A stretch of 64,000 nucleotides of DNA from Bog-473 sp963817735. Lineage in GTDB: Bacteria > Actinomycetota > Acidimicrobiia > Acidimicrobiales > RAAP-2. Shown here in pieces: positions 46,767 to 56,302 of the stretch. Each line of letters opens with the position of its first letter. Positions within the stretch are counted from its first letter, which is position 1. The notes under the pieces are model-generated. The model worked only from the letters and a program-made list of their open reading frames with translations. It did not search any database and was not told where the DNA came from. A program made the translations under genes and the position numbers. The stretch lies in assembly GCA_963817735.1 (NCBI GenBank), contig CAWFPP010000026.1, forward strand, positions 62,001-126,000, read 5' to 3'.

Positions 46767-48425
46767 ATGGACGCGCCCGTCGCTTCGGCGAACCACTCTC
46801 AGGGGTCAGCCTCGACCATCGAGGCGTTTCGAGTGGGGGAACCGCTCATTTCAACCGTTCAGGATCCGTGGACGGTATCGAAGACCAGCGCACCTGGGCT
46901 TCCGGAATCCCTTCGTCGCATCAACACGCATGGAGCACGTCTCAACCGGCGCTTGACGCATCGCAGGTCTCCCAAGATCAATTTCCTCATCTTCTTCCTT
47001 CTGTTCATGTGCGTCCTTGTCGTCTTCGCAAGGATCACGTCCGCCGAGCAAACGCCGTTGAACTATTTCCTTTCAGTGGTGTGGTCCCTCTATGCGCCTA
47101 TTCTGGTCATCGGCCTGATCGGTGCCTTCTCGCTTCGGAAACAGCAGCGGCGCGGACCTAAGAGCGGGGCCGACACCGCGAGCGTCGTCCCGATGACCTC
47201 AAAGAGCAAAGGCAGCCACCGTATGAGGCGCAACAAGCCTCTCCGGTCGGAGTACAAGGGGCGCTCCGATCGTCTCCTCATCGTGACCGTGCCCACCCTG
47301 TTGGCCGATGGCAACCTGCCTGCCCTCCAACGTGTTCTTCTGTCACTCCTCATGAACCTTCCGGCGCACTTTGACAGGTTTTACGTCGACGTGATCACTG
47401 AGGGAGACGTGGAGGTGGGACCGTTCCGGGAGTGGATCGAGAGTTGCGGACGGATGAGCGAGCCAGTCCGCATCGTGAACGTCCCCACCGAATATCGGAC
47501 ACCCCTCGGCGCCCGCTTCAAGACGCGGGCCAACCAGTTCGCCATGGAAGCCCGGCGGGAAGCGGGGGAGAACACGCAGGATTGTTACGTCTACCATCTC
47601 GACGACGACACCCACATCGGAAGGGACACCGCGGCTTCACTCGCCGAGTTCATTGAGCTCGACGGCGACCGTTTCTACCTGGCCCAGGGGATCCTGACTT
47701 TCCCGCACGAGCTGACCAGGTCCAAAATTTGCCGATTGGCCGACTCGATCCGCCCAGCGGACGACCTGACGAGGTTTGCCTTCTTCACCGGCGTCTTGGG
47801 CACACCTCTCGGAGGACTGCACGGCGAACACCTCATCATCCGGGCCGACATCGAGGACGAAATCGGTTGGGACTTTCCGGACACGGTCATCGAGGATGCC
47901 TATTTCGCCGTCCAGTTCGCCACGAAGTACCCGAGGCGGTCTACCACACTGAATTCCTATTCCTACGGGGCGTCTCCGGCCTCCGTCCGGGATTTGCTGC
48001 GTCAGCGGCGGCGATGGATCGAGGGTCTGCTCCGGCTCGCGTTCAACCGGCGGCTTCCGCTGATGCCGAAGCTCCCGCTGCTGTACTCCATCTTCACCTG
48101 GAGCCTGGCGCCGTTCCAGTTCGTGGGACTGGCCCTGCTCATCTCCTATACGGTTGGCTTCGACAACACGTCGCCGATAAGCCCGTTGCTCTTGCCTCTG
48201 TGGGCTCTCGGCTTGGCTGGCGTATTCTGGTTGTATCTCGAGGGTCTCAAGATCAATCTCTCTGCCTCATACCGTCCCCCACCCCACCTGCTTCTCAGCA
48301 TTCTGATCATTCCTGCCATCTACATGATCACCTTGCTCGAGACGTTTGGGGTGATGCTGGGCATCTTCCGCTTTATGGGGTTCGGGAGTCAGAAGGTGTC
48401 GGAAGTCATCACGAAGCCGGTCTGA
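46767..48425 (+). CDS. Egghead-like family 2 glycosyltransferase, membrane-bound
   Basis: A 552-aa GT2 protein with two N-terminal membrane helices (INFLIFFLLFMCVLVVFA; WSLYAPILVIGLIGAF), a cytoplasmic catalytic domain and several C-terminal helices. Catalytic-type motifs are YHLDDDTHIG (DxD), GWDFPDTVIEDAYFAVQF (the ED acidic pair) and LLRQRRRWIEG (QxxRW). The layout resembles egghead, the beta-1,4-mannosyltransferase of animals, and bacterial relatives. The frame is open to 46368; I set the start at 46767 because upstream codon use argues against one continuous gene, but 46428 is possible. Confidence 0.7.
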   Translation: MDAPVASANHSQGSASTIEAFRVGEPLISTVQDPWTVSKTSAPGLPESLRRINTHGARLNRRLTHRRSPKINFLIFFLLFMCVLVVFARITSAEQTPLNYFLSVVWSLYAPILVIGLIGAFSLRKQQRRGPKSGADTASVVPMTSKSKGSHRMRRNKPLRSEYKGRSDRLLIVTVPTLLADGNLPALQRVLLSLLMNLPAHFDRFYVDVITEGDVEVGPFREWIESCGRMSEPVRIVNVPTEYRTPLGARFKTRANQFAMEARREAGENTQDCYVYHLDDDTHIGRDTAASLAEFIELDGDRFYLAQGILTFPHELTRSKICRLADSIRPADDLTRFAFFTGVLGTPLGGLHGEHLIIRADIEDEIGWDFPDTVIEDAYFAVQFATKYPRRSTTLNSYSYGASPASVRDLLRQRRRWIEGLLRLAFNRRLPLMPKLPLLYSIFTWSLAPFQFVGLALLISYTVGFDNTSPISPLLLPLWALGLAGVFWLYLEGLKINLSASYRPPPHLLLSILIIPAIYMITLLETFGVMLGIFRFMGFGSQKVSEVITKPV

Positions 48426-48465
48426 ACAGCATCTGCAAGGGACAACGCCTAGAGAGGGGCCAGTC

Positions 48466-49965
48466 TTGTCCGTCGGCGAGGTGCGAGGAGTGCTGTCCCG
48501 GAGGACCCGGCTCCGCCGAGAGGCCATCGCCGCGGTGTTGATGTGTGTGGTCTCGGTTGCATGTACGTCCACCCCGTGCACCGCGGCTGCGCTCCGAACC
48601 TCTGGCTCGGGAAGCACGATCGGTCCGCTCGCGCTAGGGGTGAACGTGGCTGCCTGGGACAGCATTGAACAGGACGTCGATGCCACCACAATGACCAACC
48701 TTCTCAAGTCCGCCGGGCTTCGCCTCCTTCGCTTTCCTGGCGGCAGCTGGGCCGATGAGTACGATTGGAGCAGCGACACGGACGCCTCCGATTGCCTTGG
48801 ATCCGCTGCTGGCTCTTGCAGCGAGGCCGACCCGCTGAGCTTTGGCGACCTTTCAATCGACGCCCGTTCTGCGGGCGCATCCATCTTCGTCACAGTCAAT
48901 TACGGCTCTGGAACGCCAAGCGAGGCGGCCGCATGGGTCACAAGTTCTGTAACCACCAAGGGCGAGAAGGTCGCCCTCTGGGAAGTTGGCAACGAGACGT
49001 ACAGCTGTGACGAAATCAACCAACATTTGGCCGAGTCGCCAACCTTCATCCAAGGCTATTCTGCAGGCGGTCCGGAGTGTCCATCCACGGCGTTGATGAC
49101 GGCGTCGTACAAGACCAACGCCCTTCCTTACCTCGAGGCGATGAAGAGGGCGGACCCTGCCGCAAGGATCGGAGTGCCATGGGCGTTCAGTGGGGCGGAG
49201 GCTGCGGGGGAGGGCGTCAAAGACGCTTCCCTGTGGAACGCCAAGGTTCTCCGGGCCCTCAAGCGCGATATCAGCTTTGTCGACGCCCATTGGTATCCCT
49301 TCGACCGGATCGCCGGGCTGACTGACCAGCAAATTCTCCAGTCGGTCTGCCGGATCCCTGCAGCTGCAGCACAGATCCGTTCGACGCTACGACGGGACGC
49401 GCCTGGTTCGAGCTTCCTCATCGGAGAGACGAACGTCTCGGACCGAATGACCACACTCGACTTCCAACCTGTTTCGGCACTCTTCGCCGCAGCGACATCC
49501 CTCATGTGGTTGTCGCAGGGAGCCCAGAGCGTCGACTGGTGGGACTTGAACAACTTCGGTTCACCCACCAAGGGCGACTACGGGTTGGTCTCCTCGGGTG
49601 GTTCGGAGAGCGAGCCGACCGGGACGCCCCTTCCTCCCTACTACGGCGAATCGTTGGCGTCGATGCTTGCCAGTAGCGGCAGCCACTTAAAGACCGTCGG
49701 CTGTGGGCCGACGGAGGTGTTGGGCTTCACTTCTGTCCTGGGAAACACGCGACGGGTGCTTTTGGTCAACGCCAATCCCTCTGAGGTTGCGTCGGTCGCC
49801 GATCGGGGGTTCACCCCCGGTTCGCACCTCAACACGCTCACCTTCGACGCGTCGACAGCCGACACCGTCGATCCCATCGTAGGTACGACCGCAACGGCTG
49901 GCCGGTCACTGATGCTGCCGGCGGAGTCCATTGTGGTGCTCACCGGGACGGTAGGCGATCACTGA
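48466..49965 (+). CDS. Secreted glycoside hydrolase, clan GH-A type
   Basis: A 499-aa exported protein. A basic N-terminus and hydrophobic core (AIAAVLMCVVSVACTS) form a signal peptide; VAC might be a lipobox, weakly. The catalytic domain has LLRFPGGSWADEY, the acid/base Glu177 in LWEVGNE and a nucleophile candidate Glu321 in FLIGETNVS, the pattern of GH51/GH79/GH30-like enzymes (arabinofuranosidase, glucuronidase and related). A C-terminal beta-sandwich follows (VLLVNANPSE). Start TTG 48466 behind GAGAGGGG. It follows the GT2 gene by 40 bases, suggesting co-transcription; substrate unknown. Confidence 0.7.
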   Translation: MSVGEVRGVLSRRTRLRREAIAAVLMCVVSVACTSTPCTAAALRTSGSGSTIGPLALGVNVAAWDSIEQDVDATTMTNLLKSAGLRLLRFPGGSWADEYDWSSDTDASDCLGSAAGSCSEADPLSFGDLSIDARSAGASIFVTVNYGSGTPSEAAAWVTSSVTTKGEKVALWEVGNETYSCDEINQHLAESPTFIQGYSAGGPECPSTALMTASYKTNALPYLEAMKRADPAARIGVPWAFSGAEAAGEGVKDASLWNAKVLRALKRDISFVDAHWYPFDRIAGLTDQQILQSVCRIPAAAAQIRSTLRRDAPGSSFLIGETNVSDRMTTLDFQPVSALFAAATSLMWLSQGAQSVDWWDLNNFGSPTKGDYGLVSSGGSESEPTGTPLPPYYGESLASMLASSGSHLKTVGCGPTEVLGFTSVLGNTRRVLLVNANPSEVASVADRGFTPGSHLNTLTFDASTADTVDPIVGTTATAGRSLMLPAESIVVLTGTVGDH

Positions 49966-50110
49966 ACGTAGCGGCGGCGCTCTTGGGCCGGCATCGCGCT
50001 TGGCGGGGATCAGACCTGCGGCGAGCCCAATCACCAAGGTGACGTCCTGTGCTGCTACACGGTGCGGACCGTACTCCCACCGGCAATACTTCTCGCTGCG
50101 CTTGACGGCT

Positions 50111-52039
50111 CTACGAACCGCTGGCTGCGATGATCGAGCCGTTGAGGCGCGTCGCCGACATGTCACCGTCGTTCGGCGCGTCGCCGAAGGTGAACACTTT
50201 GCCCTGAGCGTCGGCCACCCAGTAGCCACCGCCGTCGGAGGTTGCGAAGATGGCCGTGGCGAGATTGGGTCCGCCTGTCGCACCCGCAGCCACGTTGCCG
50301 AGGTAGGCGGCGTCGCCGTACGCAAAGACCTGCCCGTTGCCATCGAGGATCCAGTACCCGTGTCCGGACGGTGTGGCAACACCCGAGGTGATGTGCGACG
50401 ACTGGGGACCCGGCGCACCTAGGTACGGTGCGCCGCCGAAGCTGTAGATGTGGCCGGTCTGCGTGATCAGCCAGTAGCCGTTGCCGCTGGCATCGGGCAT
50501 GACTGCTACGGCGTTCCCCGAACAACCACCGATGCCCGGGCAGCTACCAGCGAAGTGGGCGTCGCCGAAGGCGAAGACCCCGCCATCGGAAGCCACCATG
50601 AAGTAACCGCCCTGGTCGTGACTCGGCACCATGCCGACGATCGGTGCGTTGAGCGAGTTGGGAAGCCCAGAGCCCGCCGGGTTTAGGCCCAGTCCTGGAA
50701 TCGAGCCGTAGAAGTGCGTGTCACCGAAGCTAAACGCACCGCCATCGGACGCGTCCAGCCAGTATCCGCCCTGATCGCGTGTCGGCACGATGCCGACCAC
50801 CGGGCGCTGCAGGTGTGTCGCGCCCATCGAGCCGAAGAACGGAGCCGAACCGAAGGAGAAGATGCCGCCGTCGGAACCCACTAGCCAGTAGCCGTGGCTG
50901 TAAGTGAACTGATCGACGCTCGTTTGCTGACTGGCTCCCCCGGACGTGGTGACAGTGACGTCGACTACACCAGAGGAGTGCGCCGGCGATACCGCGCTGA
51001 CGGTTCCATTGGCCACATCAGCTGTGAATGCAGCCGAGACACCTCCGAAGTCCACCGAGGATACGCCGGTCACGAAGTTGCCGCCGATGGTGACCGTAGT
51101 CCCGCCCGAAGTTCCCCCAGTGTTTGGACTCACAGACGTAACTTGCGGTCGTGGCGATCCGTAGAAGACAGAGAATGAGGCCGTCGTGGTGTTGAGGTCC
51201 GCCGGGTACGAAATGATCGCCCCCGATTGGTCGTCCATATAGATCGGGTTTATGAATGCCGAAGAGAGTCCGGTTCCGTCAATCCCCAGGTTTGTGAATG
51301 CCATCGATCCATAGTCGGCGAGCGTTGCGACACTTGCGCCACTCGTTGGTGCCTCCTCGATCCATTCCGCCGAAAGTCCTGGGGTGCTGTAGGTAAACGC
51401 CTGAGAAAATGACCATGCCTGTGTCAGGTCGTCGAGAGCGATGTTCCACGTACCAGGAGCGCTCTCCGACACGGCAGCGTGCATGGTGTCGCCCGGGAAC
51501 ACCGCAACACCAATGACTACCGGTGCCTGGGGGAGTAGTTGAAACCACGCGTAGTACTGCGTCCCGGCCGGCCCACTGTTTTGTTCCGTTCCTGTTTGGA
51601 TCAGTGATGACGCGAAAGCCCCGTCGATGCCGATCCATGTACCAGAGGCGGTGTCGATGGCCGAAGACTGGACAGTCGGTACGACCCAGTTTCCAACGAC
51701 TTCTGTAAACGTTGCGCCGGTACCGGAATCTAACTCGCCAGACCAGTTGCTCGACAGGTTCAGCGCGGAGTTCGTCGGAATGCTATGTGGAATATCCCCA
51801 CCCACGCGATCTAGCGGATGGCTGTGTGGCTGTGCCGGGCTGAGCGGTGTCAGAGCCGTTATCGGGAGTGCCAGGGTGGGCGGATGAGATGCTCCGCTAC
51901 CGACCAGGAGCGGGATGCTTCTCGACGAGGTGTTGATGACGGCCGCTCCGCTGGCAAGAGGGCTTCCCGTCGCACCAAGCAGAATCACAAGGAAAACTGC
52001 GCTGGCCGTGAGGCAACCTCTACCGATCGCACACTTCAC
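50111..52039 (-). CDS. Secreted G1-family (eqolisin) peptidase with IPT/TIG and propeller-like repeats
   Basis: A 642-aa exported protein. After the signal peptide, residues about 95-290 match glutamic peptidases: SSNWSGEL, GNWVVPTV, GTWIGIDG, candidate catalytic Gln148 in IQTGTEQ and Glu225 in SAEWIEEAP, with QYYAWFQLLP between. An IPT/TIG immunoglobulin-like domain follows (VTSVSPNTGGTSGGTTVTIGG), then five to six GYWLVGSDGGIFSFG-type repeats, the same as in the GH26-like proteins. Eqolisins are acid proteases best known in fungi, so this is a notable bacterial member. Its ATG overlaps the stop of the upstream gene. Confidence 0.75.
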   Translation of the reverse strand: MKCAIGRGCLTASAVFLVILLGATGSPLASGAAVINTSSRSIPLLVGSGASHPPTLALPITALTPLSPAQPHSHPLDRVGGDIPHSIPTNSALNLSSNWSGELDSGTGATFTEVVGNWVVPTVQSSAIDTASGTWIGIDGAFASSLIQTGTEQNSGPAGTQYYAWFQLLPQAPVVIGVAVFPGDTMHAAVSESAPGTWNIALDDLTQAWSFSQAFTYSTPGLSAEWIEEAPTSGASVATLADYGSMAFTNLGIDGTGLSSAFINPIYMDDQSGAIISYPADLNTTTASFSVFYGSPRPQVTSVSPNTGGTSGGTTVTIGGNFVTGVSSVDFGGVSAAFTADVANGTVSAVSPAHSSGVVDVTVTTSGGASQQTSVDQFTYSHGYWLVGSDGGIFSFGSAPFFGSMGATHLQRPVVGIVPTRDQGGYWLDASDGGAFSFGDTHFYGSIPGLGLNPAGSGLPNSLNAPIVGMVPSHDQGGYFMVASDGGVFAFGDAHFAGSCPGIGGCSGNAVAVMPDASGNGYWLITQTGHIYSFGGAPYLGAPGPQSSHITSGVATPSGHGYWILDGNGQVFAYGDAAYLGNVAAGATGGPNLATAIFATSDGGGYWVADAQGKVFTFGDAPNDGDMSATRLNGSIIAASGS

Positions 52040-52569
52040 TGGGGCACAACTGTCGTAGTAGTCGTCGTTTGAGGAACGATGGTCGTTGTAGGCGACCCGG
52101 TCGTCGTGGTTGTGCTTGGCGGACTTGTTGCGGTTGTTAGCGGAGATGTCGTGGTCGTCGTGCTCAGGATGGGGGTGAGCGGTGGTGGGGAGCTTGCTGG
52201 TGCGGTAGCAGGCGGCGGTCCACTCACCAGCAGCACGCTAGGAGGCAGGGATGGGATTGGCGTTCGCGATGACGTACTACTACGACCTGACGGAGGCGAG
52301 GTCGTGATGGTGGTGCCAACTACATTTGTCGTGGTCGTGGTACTACTCGGCACGCTGGCGGGCACTGTCGTGGTGCCGTCCACATGCTGGACAGAAAGCG
52401 TCGGCGACGGCGGGGTGTCGCTCTCGGCGAAAGCCCACACCGCGCCATTTACGGCAAGCACAGCGACTACCAGTGCCACGCCGGGATACCAGACACCATC
52501 TCGATAGCGAGGACGGAGTCTCACCTGTCCACTCCGCCGTGGAGTCTGCCCCTCTTGAAGCACGCCCAC
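52036..52569 (-). CDS. Thr/Pro-rich single-pass surface protein
   Basis: A 177-aa protein with a basic N-terminus, one membrane helix (GVALVVAVLAVNGAVWAFA, about 29-47) and an exterior of Thr, Ser and Pro with repeated TTTTT blocks; no folded domain. Its stop overlaps the peptidase start by four bases (ATGA), so the two are translationally coupled. Probably a wall-spanning partner or spacer for the peptidase; mannosylation of the Thr tract is possible but unproven. The ATG/GTG start at 52569 is not certain. Confidence 0.55.
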   Translation of the reverse strand: MGVLQEGQTPRRSGQVRLRPRYRDGVWYPGVALVVAVLAVNGAVWAFAESDTPPSPTLSVQHVDGTTTVPASVPSSTTTTTNVVGTTITTSPPSGRSSTSSRTPIPSLPPSVLLVSGPPPATAPASSPPPLTPILSTTTTTSPLTTATSPPSTTTTTGSPTTTIVPQTTTTTTVVPQ

Positions 52570-53239
52570 GGTGCGGGTTCGCCATCAGTCCGGTAGAAGA
52601 GTGAGCGACTAGTAAGGAAGAGCCACCTCTCAGGTCTCCCGCGGCCCTTGGCCTTCGCAGCGTCAGTGCTCTTCGGCCATCCGGTCGCCATTAGGACCTC
52701 CCCGGCCGCGAGGTGGGGCAATCTGCCAGCGTCCCGATTCTGCTACCGCTGGCGTCACCCAGAGTTCGCTGTCCCATAATTGTCCTGTTCTCGTTTTCCC
52801 GGCCAGGTGTGACTTCTGTGGGAATGGGGGTGTCGGACGGCACCCAGAGCTCCGTTACCTATTCCAAGCGCACCAGCCAAGTTCGTTTTGCGCGAACGCC
52901 CCTGAGCATTTCGCTTGCAATAAGCGTTGCAGAGGAGGCGACATAGTTCAACTAGTTTCGCGCCGCCACAGCGCCGCCACCAGACAAAATCCGCCGGCCC
53001 CCGGGGAGTCGCATTGGTTGGCAATCGAGTCATCGGGCCAGACAGAACGAGCGTTTTGGCCATACCTGAGCCCCCCGGTTCGTTGTCGCGGAACAAGGCG
53101 CCACCCGGTTCGACCGGGCCCCGAATTGTCGAAGGCAGACCAAGCTTGGAGGAGGCGACCTCCTCACAGAGGCCCACCGAGCCGTCTTAGCCTGGGTTCT
53201 GTCGGTTGGACCACCGAAGTTCTGTCGGGAGCCCGTGGG
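52570..53239. other. Long non-coding stretch next to tRNA-Leu
   Basis: About 670 bases without a supported gene. Several open frames exist on both strands (for example 52755-53177 minus), but none has a ribosome site, domain or consistent codon use. It sits at the 3' end of tRNA-Leu, where integrating elements usually insert; I found no integrase or a clear duplicate of the tRNA end. Confidence 0.4.
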
Positions 53240-53326
<87 letters not shown>

Positions 53327-53460
53327 GGGTGACCGGGCAACAGTAGTCGCTGGGCGGGCCTCCCAGGTTCGGCTCCGTCCGGGCTCCTGGAGTAGGTGAC
53401 CAGGTCAGACGGCCTCTGAATCCCTCCTGGGCGCAGCGGCCCGGTAATCTCTGGGAGACC

Positions 53461-54117
53461 ATGGGACTCCAGCAGTTTGAGGAGCGCCTCGAGCGTCTGG
53501 TGGAGGGCACGTTGGCCAAGCCGTTTCGAAGCAACCTTCAGCCGGTCGAGATCGGCCGCAGGTTGACCCGAGAGATGGACCTCCACCGACGGGTGGGGGT
53601 GCGAGGCCTCATCGCGCCCAATGCGTTCGCCGTGACGCTCTCGGCGGCCGACGTGGGCCGCTTCGCCAATTTCATCGAGGCCCTGTCCCGCGAGCTCTCC
53701 GACGCAGCCCGCGAGCACGCGCGGATTGAGGGCTACTCGTTCGTCGGCCCGGTGGAGGTGGAGATCTTCGAGGGTGCCGGCCTGAAGGCAGGGCGCTTCA
53801 CGGTCACGGCGGAGGTGCGAGAGAGCGAGGACGGCGGATTCCTGGCCGAGCTCGTGCTGCCCGACGGCCGCCGAGTGCCGGTCGGCTCGGAAGCCCTGGT
53901 CATCGGCCGACTGCCCGAGTGCGAAGTGGTGTTGCCGGACTCCAACGTGAGCCGCCGGCATGCTGAGCTCCGGCGCAAGGGTGACGGCGTGTTCGTCACC
54001 GATCTCGGGTCCACCAACGGGACGAGGGTCAACGGCACCCCGGTCCGTGAACAGCTCCTCGCCAGCGGGGACGAGGTCAGTGTGGGCTCGACGAAGCTCG
54101 TCTTCGAAATGTCGTGA
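53461..54117 (+). CDS. fhaA: FHA-domain protein FhaA (DUF3662)
   Basis: FhaA is a phosphothreonine-binding protein that links Ser/Thr kinases to cell-wall synthesis. The 218-aa protein has the N-terminal DUF3662 domain (FEERLERLVEGTLAKPFRSNLQPVEIGRRLTREMD) and a C-terminal FHA domain (VIGRLPECEVVLPDSNVSRRHAEL; DLGSTNGTRVNG). The long linker found in mycobacterial FhaA is almost absent. ATG 53461; its end overlaps fhaB by four bases. Confidence 0.93.
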   Translation: MGLQQFEERLERLVEGTLAKPFRSNLQPVEIGRRLTREMDLHRRVGVRGLIAPNAFAVTLSAADVGRFANFIEALSRELSDAAREHARIEGYSFVGPVEVEIFEGAGLKAGRFTVTAEVRESEDGGFLAELVLPDGRRVPVGSEALVIGRLPECEVVLPDSNVSRRHAELRRKGDGVFVTDLGSTNGTRVNGTPVREQLLASGDEVSVGSTKLVFEMS

Positions 54118-54647
54118 CGCCATCTGAACCGGTCGCGATCCTCATCGCCACCCAGAATCTCAATGCGGTCCTCCGGGTCATGCAGTGGGGAGTCATCGCG
54201 CTGATCTTCCTGTTCTTCCTGCGCGTCATCCGGGCCGTGTGGGTGGAGATGAGCCCGGCCACCATCCGTAAGCCGCGTTCCATGCGCCGCCAGGAGCGCC
54301 GGGCCGAGCGCGCCGCGGTCGCCGTCCCGAGCCAGCCCCGTCCGAGCCGCCGCCGCCAACTCTATCTGAAGGTGGTCCAACCGCCCGAGCAGAGCGGGCG
54401 CACCTACGACCTCGACGACGAGCTGACCATCGGTCGATCGCCGGGCTGCGGCGTCGCCATGCCGGAAGACATCTACACGTCGACACTGCACGCCCGCCTG
54501 TTCCGGCGCAACGACCAGCTCTGGGTCGAGGACCTCGGCTCGACCAACGGGACGTTCGTGAACTCCGAGCAGATCAAGCAAGCGATGCGTCTGGGCAAGG
54601 GGGACCTCCTCCAGATCGGTTCCACCGTCTTCGAGGTCTCGCGTTGA
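54114..54647 (+). CDS. fhaB: FHA-domain membrane protein FhaB (FipA)
   Basis: A 177-aa protein with an N-terminal membrane helix (MQWGVIALIFLFFLRVIRAVWV), a basic linker and an FHA domain (LTIGRSPGCGVAMPEDIYTSTLHARLF; DLGSTNGTFVNSEQI). In mycobacteria FhaB/FipA binds phosphorylated division proteins. GTG start overlaps fhaA, and the end overlaps pstP, so the three are coupled. Confidence 0.92.
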   Translation: MTPSEPVAILIATQNLNAVLRVMQWGVIALIFLFFLRVIRAVWVEMSPATIRKPRSMRRQERRAERAAVAVPSQPRPSRRRQLYLKVVQPPEQSGRTYDLDDELTIGRSPGCGVAMPEDIYTSTLHARLFRRNDQLWVEDLGSTNGTFVNSEQIKQAMRLGKGDLLQIGSTVFEVSR

Positions 54648-56248
54648 CGGTGCTGCGGTCGGGGTCCGCCTCCGACGTCGGGCGGGTCCGCACCGTCAAC
54701 CAAGATCTGCCACTCGAGCGTCCCAATCTCTTTGCCGTCGCGGACGGCATGGGCGGCCATGTCGGGGGCGAGGTGGCGGCCCGAGTGGCGGTCGAAACGC
54801 TCGAGCAGGCCTTCGAGCGGGTCCCCACGGTCGAGGGGCTGCGCGAGGCCTTCTCGGAGGCCAACGCCGCCGTGTGGCACGAGAGCCAGGTGAACACCGA
54901 GCTCCGTGGGATGGGCACCACGCTCACGGCGGTGGCCCTGGTGGGTGGGACCGAGGGCCGGGACGTGCTGGCGCTGGCCAACGTCGGCGACTCCAGGGCC
55001 TACGTCTTCTCGGGCGGCGCCATCACCCAGGTCACCGATGACCACAGCCTGGCCGAAGAGCGGATGCGCCACGGCGAAATGACCGAGGAGGAGGCGGCCG
55101 TCCACCCCCAACGGCACATTCTCACCCGGGCCCTCGGCGTGTACGCCCAGGTGGAGGCCGACATGTGGGAATTGGAGCTGCGCACGGGTGACCGGCTGCT
55201 GCTGTGCTCCGACGGCCTCACCAACGAGGTCGGGAACGAGGAGCTGGCCGGCATTCTGGGCGGCGTCGACGACCCGGGCGAGGCGGCGCGGGAACTGGTC
55301 GACGCCGCCAACCTGCACGGAGGTGCCGACAACATCACCGTCGTCGTGGTCGACGTGCAGGTGGGGGAGGGGGGCGACGACGGCGCGACAAAGGTGACGC
55401 CCCTCGCGTTGGGCGCCGCGCCGGCCGCTGAGGGTCCGAACACGGCGGCCACGGCGGCGGTGGAAGAGGACACGGCAGCCGCGTCGCCGGAGCCCGCAGC
55501 CGAGAGCGGGACGGTGCCCCGTTCGGACGGACTCTCTCCGCTGTCCGACGTCACGGCGGTCGTCCCCGCGGTCGGAGCGGACGAGACGCTGGCACCCGGC
55601 GCCCGCCTCGCCTTCGGCGACGAGCCCGCCGCGTTGGCCGAGACCGGCCCGCGCAGCGACGAGTTCTTCGTGGGTGCAGCCGCCGCGGTGCCGGTGGCCC
55701 GCTCAACGACGCGGGTGCCGCCCCCGCCGGGACGGCGGGGGGACGACAAGCCGCAGGGCAAGGAGAGCCGCGGGGCACGCCGGCGGCGTCTGGGCATCCC
55801 GCGCCGCATCACCCCGCGGGTCATCGGGTTCGTGCTGCTGGTGGCCGCCGTTCCCGTGGCGGCGTACTACGTCCTGAAGTGGTACGCCTACGACAACTGG
55901 GTCGTGACGTCGCAGGGCGAGCAGATCGTGGTGAAGCAGGGCCAACCCGGAGGCGTCCTGTGGTTCCACCCCAGGATCGTCGATCACACCGGGTACACGA
56001 CCCTGGACGTGTCGCCGACGGCCATCGGAGCCCTCCGAGCCGGTGTCCAGTGGCCCTCGTTGCAGTCGGCGCGGAAGTACGTGACCAGTATCACCACCAC
56101 GACGACCTCCACGACCACGACCACGACGACAACGCTGCCGGCGCGCCGGATCGTCGTCACCCCGCATTCGTCGCCGACAACGACACCGACCACCGTGCCG
56201 GTCACGACGACGACCATCCCGGTCACGACGACGACGGCGGCGCCATGA
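54644..56248 (+). CDS. pstP: PP2C-type Ser/Thr protein phosphatase PstP
   Basis: PstP reverses phosphorylation by the PASTA kinases. The 534-aa protein has a PP2C domain with SDVGRVRTVNQD, FAVADGMGGHVGGEVAA, NVGDSRAYVF, LLLCSDGLTNEV and GADNITVVVVD, the metal-binding aspartates all present. An Ala-rich linker, one membrane helix (VIGFVLLVAAVPVAAYYVLKWY, near 386-407) and an exterior tail ending in Thr tracts follow. TTG start at 54644 (GTG 54650 also possible). It is followed directly by the kinase; rodA and pbpA, usually between them, are absent. Confidence 0.93.
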   Translation: MTVLRSGSASDVGRVRTVNQDLPLERPNLFAVADGMGGHVGGEVAARVAVETLEQAFERVPTVEGLREAFSEANAAVWHESQVNTELRGMGTTLTAVALVGGTEGRDVLALANVGDSRAYVFSGGAITQVTDDHSLAEERMRHGEMTEEEAAVHPQRHILTRALGVYAQVEADMWELELRTGDRLLLCSDGLTNEVGNEELAGILGGVDDPGEAARELVDAANLHGGADNITVVVVDVQVGEGGDDGATKVTPLALGAAPAAEGPNTAATAAVEEDTAAASPEPAAESGTVPRSDGLSPLSDVTAVVPAVGADETLAPGARLAFGDEPAALAETGPRSDEFFVGAAAAVPVARSTTRVPPPPGRRGDDKPQGKESRGARRRRLGIPRRITPRVIGFVLLVAAVPVAAYYVLKWYAYDNWVVTSQGEQIVVKQGQPGGVLWFHPRIVDHTGYTTLDVSPTAIGALRAGVQWPSLQSARKYVTSITTTTTSTTTTTTTTLPARRIVVTPHSSPTTTPTTVPVTTTTIPVTTTTAAP

Positions 56249-56302
56249 CGGGCCGATCCGTTCTCCGTCGGCGAAGGCTCCCAGCGTAGGCTCCTGAGCG
56301 CC

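Noticed and set aside
52755..53177. Minus-strand 140-residue frame next to tRNA-Leu
   Set aside because: No domain, no ribosome site, and irregular codon use.
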